Source: Deinococcus sp. LM3 (GTDB taxonomy: Bacteria > Deinococcota > Deinococci > Deinococcales > Deinococcaceae). Taken from it: 64,000 bases of DNA. The first letter of the stretch is position 1, and each line of letters begins with the position of its first letter. The position numbers and the translations under genes are program-made. Shown here in pieces: positions 59,958 through 64,000 of the stretch. The notes under the pieces were generated by a model. That model worked only from the letters and a program-made list of their open reading frames with translations, did no database searches and was not told where the DNA came from. The stretch spans positions 94,001-158,000 of the forward strand of contig NZ_MUFV01000003.1 of NCBI RefSeq assembly GCF_002017875.1, written 5' to 3'.

Positions 59958-60464
59958 GTGAGCGACCAGAACGAACCCAGCCTGATCAGCGCCGTGCAGG
60001 CCTGGCAGGCCACGCAACTCACCCAGGAAGAAGTCGTGACGCGCTTCACGTCACTGCCCCGCGACGAGGGCCACGTGGTCCGTCAGGCGATCACGGACCT
60101 CCTGGCTCTTCCTGAGGTCACCGCCACGGCGGCCGCCCCCAGCGCCGGCTCCGCCGCGCCCACCACCGACGCGTGGCGGGCCGAACTGATGGCCGGCCGC
60201 GCCCGCGCCTGGAACTCACCCGACCCGGCCGGGCTGCTCGTCGGCCCGACCGTCCTGATCCTGACAGACGGACAGCGCGGCGTCGTCATCAGCGCCGCCG
60301 GCACCCGCGCCCTGACCGGCAGCGTCAGCGCGTCCCTGCTGCTACTGTGCCAGACCATCGTGATGGCCCAGAACGCCCTGAACGAACGCGAGATGGGCAC
60401 CCTGCGCCAGCAGCGCATCGAATCCGCCTCCACGTCCATGTCCGAGATCGACATCATCTCCTGA
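59958..60464 (+). CDS. Hypothetical protein, 168 residues
   Basis: The GTG at 59958 opens SDQNEPSLISAVQAWQATQL. Residues 1-50 are helical (TQEEVVTRFTSLP), residues 55-68 form an Ala/Pro/Ser linker, and residues 85-150 look like a small alpha/beta domain (LVGPTVLILTDGQRGVVISA; SASLLLLCQTIVMAQNALNE) with a helical tail ending SMSEIDIIS. I recognise no family. It has its own -10 (TATAGT) after the terC terminator and is convergent with the large regulator gene, whose stop is 10 bases away. Confidence 0.7.
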   Translation: MSDQNEPSLISAVQAWQATQLTQEEVVTRFTSLPRDEGHVVRQAITDLLALPEVTATAAAPSAGSAAPTTDAWRAELMAGRARAWNSPDPAGLLVGPTVLILTDGQRGVVISAAGTRALTGSVSASLLLLCQTIVMAQNALNEREMGTLRQQRIESASTSMSEIDIIS

Positions 60465-60473
60465 GCGCCGCGC

Positions 60474-62591
60474 TCAACAGGTCAACTGTACGTCCGTCAC
60501 CTGCACCAGCAGGTCCGGAGCGGTGCAGATGAATTCCAGACTGGAGCCGCTGCCCGGACCTTCCATCCGGTACCACTGTCCTGCCTGAAGCGGTGGAGGC
60601 GGCGCGGCGCGGCTCTGATCGTCGCTGAGCAGGCCCGGACGCAACAGGTCCGGGCCGGACTGTCCCGGCAGATGAACGCGCACGGCGACCGGTACCTCAC
60701 TGCCCAGTTCACGGGGGACACTGATCCGGAAGTCCAGTGACCAGCGCCACACGGCATCCGGGATCGAGTGCTCCGGTCCGTCAGGGGGTCCGGAGGGTGC
60801 CGGGAAGGTCAGGGCCACGGTGGGCGCGGCGCGGTCTGATAGCCCCAGGCGCATGAGGGTCAGTAGCGGACCGCGCTGCAGCAGCCGGAATCCGCAGCCG
60901 AGCAGGTGCGCGCTTTCCGGTTCGAGCAGGCTATCCGGCGCAGCGCCGGACTCCTGGATGCATGCTCCGGTGGGCGTCGCGCAGGGGCCGCTGCTGATCC
61001 GGACAGGCCACAGCTGTCCGCCCGGAGCGTAGCGGATGGGTATGCCGAACGCGGTCCGCAGGCGTCGGCGCACCTCACCGTCCAGGAGACCGGCCAGGGC
61101 GGCGCGCTGCTGTTCACTGCTGAAATCCAGTGGTTGCTCTCCGTCGAGTGCCCGCACGATCACGCCGCTAGCTGCCACGGTCAGCTGGGCAGGGACCCTT
61201 TCCAGAATGCCGGATCTCAGGCCGATGCGTAGCAGCGTGCGGATCTCGGCGGCGGTCACGCCGTCTTCCGCGAGGATCTGCACCGCCTGCGGTTCCGTGA
61301 ATGGTCTGCTCAGCCCGGCCAGTCGGGCGTAATGGCGGGGTTCGTGCCCGGTGGCGGCGTGCACGTCACTGAGCAACAGGTGCAGCAAGGGCGGACTGAA
61401 CCGGACCCGGCGGCTCACGCCGCTCGCCTCGGCCGCAAGAAACGGGATGGCCGGCAACCAGCCCTCAGATTGCCGCAGGATCTCCAGGTGATTGGCGTCA
61501 GGGGCGCTGCACATGGAGGCGACGGCGTCACTGGACAATTCGGCCGCCGGGACGCTGCTGACCCGGCCGATCCCGACATGTTGCCCGAACAGCTGCCGGA
61601 TGCTGCCCTCCGCGGAAGGACGGGCGACTGCGACGATCAGTAGCTGCAGCGGCCAGTTCAGCATGAATTCCAGCATGGGGGCCGTCTCGGCGTTCAGGGC
61701 CTCCGCCCCAGTCAGGATCAGCGCGACCGGATTCCGCCAGCGCATCAGCAGCTGGCAGAGTTTCAGCTGATCGTACTCGTCGTTGCCGAGACTGCCGAGC
61801 AGCGCGTCGGTCTGCTCCTGCAGGTCTGGCGGAAGCTGCAGCCGCAGTTGCAGCAGTAACGAGGCCAGCAGGTGGCGGGGGCTGCGGCTGGCCGTGACAG
61901 CCAGGTGTCGCCAGCCGGCGTCGGTCAGCACCGCCGAGACTGTGTCCTGCCGTCCGCTGGCGTGGCGTCCGGTGTAGATCAGCAGGTGCGGTTGCCGCTG
62001 CGCGAGCGACAGGGCCATCTGAATCGGAGCGGCCACGGCTGCCGCTGTCCACGGCAGGGCCCGTTCCGTTCCGGCCCGGCCGGTCACATTCAGGCCCAGC
62101 TGCGCAGCCCGCGTCTGGATCAGGGCGGCGTTGCTGGGCGCGCGGCCCGACTCGATGTCGAAGCGGCGCTGCAGGGCCGCTTCGATCCGGTCGGCGATTT
62201 CCTGACGTTGCTGCCCCAGCCAGAGGGTCAGGCCGGCGTTGCCTGGCTCGTCCAGGCCGTCGAGGACACGTTCGCCAAGCGACCCCAGCCAGGTGGAGAG
62301 ATCCTGATCGAGTTGCTGTTCCCAGGCGTCGAGGTCGGTGGTGGCCTGCGCACTCAGCAGTGGCGCGCGGCTGGGACCCAGATCCACCCCCATCCGGCGC
62401 AGGTTCGAGAGTTCCACGCGCAGGTTCTGTAACGCCATCTCCTGCGGCCACAGCAGGGGGGCGCAGGTTTCGCGGTGCTGCGGGCGGCCACTCAGGACCA
62501 GGAAGGCGATCAGCCGCAGCCCCTTGCGGGAGGCGTGCAGGGTGCGGCCGGCGAGTTCGACGTTGACGGTGCCCAGCAGATTGAGCCTCAG
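60474..62591 (-). CDS. Large SARP/BTAD-like transcriptional regulator, apparent CTG start
   Basis: The in-frame region upstream of the first ATG (62438) encodes a classic SARP winged helix: NLLGTVNVELAGRTLHASRK, GLRLIAFLVLSGRPQHRETC and APLLWPQEMALQNLRVELSN. An in-frame TGA precedes it and no ATG, GTG or TTG lies between. A CTG at 62591 with a strong GGAGGTGA before it is the only sensible start, giving 705 residues. Residues about 200-360 resemble a STAND ATPase with a degenerate P-loop (YTGRHASGRQDT lacks GKS/T). Helical repeats and a beta-rich C-terminal domain follow. It is divergent from pilin-type genes, its likely targets. Confidence 0.75.
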   Translation of the reverse strand: MRLNLLGTVNVELAGRTLHASRKGLRLIAFLVLSGRPQHRETCAPLLWPQEMALQNLRVELSNLRRMGVDLGPSRAPLLSAQATTDLDAWEQQLDQDLSTWLGSLGERVLDGLDEPGNAGLTLWLGQQRQEIADRIEAALQRRFDIESGRAPSNAALIQTRAAQLGLNVTGRAGTERALPWTAAAVAAPIQMALSLAQRQPHLLIYTGRHASGRQDTVSAVLTDAGWRHLAVTASRSPRHLLASLLLQLRLQLPPDLQEQTDALLGSLGNDEYDQLKLCQLLMRWRNPVALILTGAEALNAETAPMLEFMLNWPLQLLIVAVARPSAEGSIRQLFGQHVGIGRVSSVPAAELSSDAVASMCSAPDANHLEILRQSEGWLPAIPFLAAEASGVSRRVRFSPPLLHLLLSDVHAATGHEPRHYARLAGLSRPFTEPQAVQILAEDGVTAAEIRTLLRIGLRSGILERVPAQLTVAASGVIVRALDGEQPLDFSSEQQRAALAGLLDGEVRRRLRTAFGIPIRYAPGGQLWPVRISSGPCATPTGACIQESGAAPDSLLEPESAHLLGCGFRLLQRGPLLTLMRLGLSDRAAPTVALTFPAPSGPPDGPEHSIPDAVWRWSLDFRISVPRELGSEVPVAVRVHLPGQSGPDLLRPGLLSDDQSRAAPPPPLQAGQWYRMEGPGSGSSLEFICTAPDLLVQVTDVQLTC

Positions 62592-62647
62592 TGTGCCTCA
62601 CCTCCGCAGCTAGCAGTGGGATGAGCGTAATTTATGTGCTCCGACCC

Positions 62648-62720
62648 GTTCATCGTAACTTTTTCACGTTCTGGGCGGTTAATCAGGGCGTTCATGAATC
62701 CCGGTTCATGCGGCGTTCAT
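62648..62720. promoter_or_regulatory. Direct repeats of GTTCAT between the SARP-like and pilin genes
   Basis: GTTCAT occurs at 62648, 62690, 62704 and 62715, all on the plus strand, with 14- and 11-bp steps among the last three. SARP regulators bind direct repeats on one face of the helix, so this is a candidate site in an otherwise gene-free 355-bp gap (62592-62946). Confidence 0.5.
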
Positions 62721-62806
62721 ACGGACATTCAGACATCCTGGCACGGGATGACGTGAATTTCACATCCTGTTAACGTCCGGATTTATGTTGTGCTGGTGGG
62801 TAAAAA

Positions 62807-62835
62807 TTGACCACGCGCCTCACCGGTCCTACAGT
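62807..62835 (+). promoter_or_regulatory. Promoter of the spore-coat-U-type operon
   Basis: TTGACC (62807-62812) and TACAGT (62830-62835) are separated by 17 bases. A leader of about 105 bases then reaches the ATG at 62947, which has GAAGGAAGGAAAC before it. Confidence 0.7.
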
Positions 62836-62946
62836 GCAGTCAGTTCAGATCGCCGCGTCGCAGAACGTTTTCGGAACAGCTTCCCAGGGGAGGTTGGGCG
62901 TTCCCGTTGATCCCGCTGCGTCGGTCAGGACAGAAGGAAGGAAACC

Positions 62947-63498
62947 ATGAAAAAGTTCCTGTTGATGATGGCCGCTCTTAATCTTGGCGCCTCTAGTGCT
63001 CTGGCGGCCGGTCAGTCCGCCTCCGTCACGCTCTCGCCGACCGCTACGGTAACGAATGTCTGCGCCACCATGAACGGCACGGTGGACCTGAACGGTATCA
63101 ACGAGGTCATTCCCGGGTACCCCACCATGGATTACAACGCCTTGGACGGTGACGGCGGAGGCGTCGAAACTCCGTTCGTCCAATTCTGGTGCACGGCGGG
63201 CACGTCCCTGAGCATGGCGATCGCTGCCTCGGGTGCCGGCTCCGACAGTCAGGCGGCCATGACGTTCTCCAACTCTGTGACTACCACCTATAGCGGTGAC
63301 ATCTTCCTGAATGGCACCGGTTCGAACCTGTTGAAAGCCAAGTACAGGGTCACCATCAACCCGAATGCCTCCAGCGGTGCTCTCACCTCACCCGACAAGT
63401 ACAAGGGCAAGGTCAAGTTTACCGCGCCCGACGGCCAGTGGGGCGTTCCGGCCGGCACGTACTCCGGCACACTCGCCATGACCATCTCGTACAACTGA
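62947..63498 (+). CDS. Spore coat U domain (Csu-type pilin) protein
   Basis: The 183-residue secreted protein has a signal peptide (KKFLLMMAALNLGASSALA) and a mature domain of the Csu/spore-coat-U pilin type. It begins SASVTLSPTATVTNVCATMN with an early Cys, has a second Cys in VQFWCTAGTSLSMAI, and ends in the strand SGTLAMTISYN. Such subunits assemble by a chaperone-usher route into adhesive pili. The following gene appears to be a second subunit, so an archaic chaperone-usher operon probably continues past the window. Confidence 0.85.
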   Translation: MKKFLLMMAALNLGASSALAAGQSASVTLSPTATVTNVCATMNGTVDLNGINEVIPGYPTMDYNALDGDGGGVETPFVQFWCTAGTSLSMAIAASGAGSDSQAAMTFSNSVTTTYSGDIFLNGTGSNLLKAKYRVTINPNASSGALTSPDKYKGKVKFTAPDGQWGVPAGTYSGTLAMTISYN

Positions 63499-63585
63499 GC
63501 CTGCCGTGAAATGGCCGGGTCGCCGTGGTGCGACCCCGGCCATTTCCTGCCACAGGCCCCGCGCCCACGCGCAGGAGGACCCCGC

Positions 63586-64000
63586 ATGAACCGCACCGCC
63601 CTACCGGTACTGACCGCACTGCTGCTGAACGTGCAGGCGGGCGCCCTCTGCGCCGTGCAGGCCGCCGCGGCAGACCTGCCGGACTTCACGGCCGCCTCGT
63701 CCTGGCGCGGCACCCTGCGGTTCACGGTGCGCTGCGACCGACCGGACGAGGCTTACGACCTGCGACTGGTAACCGGTACCGGCCTCCTGAGCGCCGACGG
63801 GCCGCACCTGCAACTTCCCCTGACTGATCCGGACGGCCACGCCCTGAACATTCGCATCCTGAACGCCGCTTCACTGGCCGAGCAGACCTGGAGCGGCAAC
63901 CGCTCGTTCGCCTTCATACTGACGGCAGCTGCCCAGGAATGGATGCGTGCCGGCACGTACGCCGCGCCGTTGGTTCTGGAGTTGCAGGCCGTAACGCAGG
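63586..64000 (+). CDS. Second spore-coat-U-like pilin subunit (cut by window edge)
   Basis: The frame opens at the ATG at 63586 after AGGAGG and continues to the window end (138 codons). It has a signal peptide (NRTALPVLTALLLNVQAGA), a strand-rich mature part (SSWRGTLRFTVRCDRPDEAY) and then ADGPHLQLPLTDPDGHALNI and AGTYAAPLVLELQAV. It resembles the preceding pilin in plan. It lies 87 bases downstream in the same operon. Confidence 0.7.
   Translation, partial: MNRTALPVLTALLLNVQAGALCAVQAAAADLPDFTAASSWRGTLRFTVRCDRPDEAYDLRLVTGTGLLSADGPHLQLPLTDPDGHALNIRILNAASLAEQTWSGNRSFAFILTAAAQEWMRAGTYAAPLVLELQAVTQ

Overview
The window is a gene-dense, high-G+C bacterial segment that fits the genus Deinococcus. 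The supporting signs are the tmRNA with a tag ending in YAFAA, promoters with a -10 only about 7 nt before the start codon (leaderless style), a TerD/TerA/TerC tellurium-type stress cluster, paralogous ParAB proteins, and many short palindromic intergenic repeats. Species and replicon cannot be fixed from the sequence. ParAB suggests a partitioned (possibly secondary) replicon, whereas a tmRNA gene argues for an essential one.

Layout. 1-2809: a YnjBC-type ABC importer and a PlsC-like acyltransferase. 2831-4610: a parAB partition module whose ParA carries an N-terminal Phd/YefM-like antitoxin domain, with a twin-TGTACA palindrome in front and a 20-bp palindrome at the end of parB. 4660-9245: CAT-like acetyltransferase, a two-component system split around a DUF305 protein, and a universal stress protein. 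9688-16997: an envelope run (small membrane ORFs, LiaF-like protein, bactofilin-like membrane protein, CPBP protease, SHOCT protein, cation P-type ATPase). 17195-23603: phosphoketolase, HxlR regulator with divergent SDR and aldo/keto reductase, zinc alcohol dehydrogenase. 23927-29318: diguanylate cyclase, FixL/FixJ-like system, HbpS/GlcG-like secreted protein. 29446-32640: SelO, a DUF3995/TetR pair with operator, YidD.

33168-40180 is the most interesting block. A DesK/NarL-type two-component system faces an AT-rich insert that encodes a secreted toxin-like precursor (signal peptide, bacteriocin-like leader motif, Gly/Ala-rich segment, polymorphic-toxin-like tail broken by a one-base frameshift) overlapped by a small putative immunity gene. 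A membrane protein, a C39-like cysteine peptidase, a beta-barrel-like protein, a LolA-like protein and an S41 peptidase follow. The same GGCSTAT-N10-ATAGGCY motif lies before the toxin gene and before the LolA-like/S41 pair, so one regulator may control both.

40367-49068: transaldolase, DUF808 protein, tmRNA with a mobile-element-type gene downstream, and a sulfur/persulfide cluster (two YeeE/YedE halves, TauE, rhodanese, persulfide dioxygenase-rhodanese fusion with a CsoR/CstR-type operator). 49092-53628: pstSCAB-phoU with 11-bp-spaced Pho-box-like repeats. 53928-60464: the Ter cluster. 60474-64000: a large SARP/BTAD-like regulator, apparently started at CTG, divergent from spore-coat-U-type pilin genes.

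Twelve copies of a 133/153-bp MITE-like repeat with terminal inverted repeats are scattered through the window. Most are flanked by a 3-bp TGA (or TCA) duplication, and several sit exactly at stop codons. A second MITE-like family (9256-9419, with a remnant at 40259-40296) and a third repeat (32711-32830 and 43085-43204) are also present. No CRISPR array, rRNA, tRNA gene or intact insertion sequence was seen.
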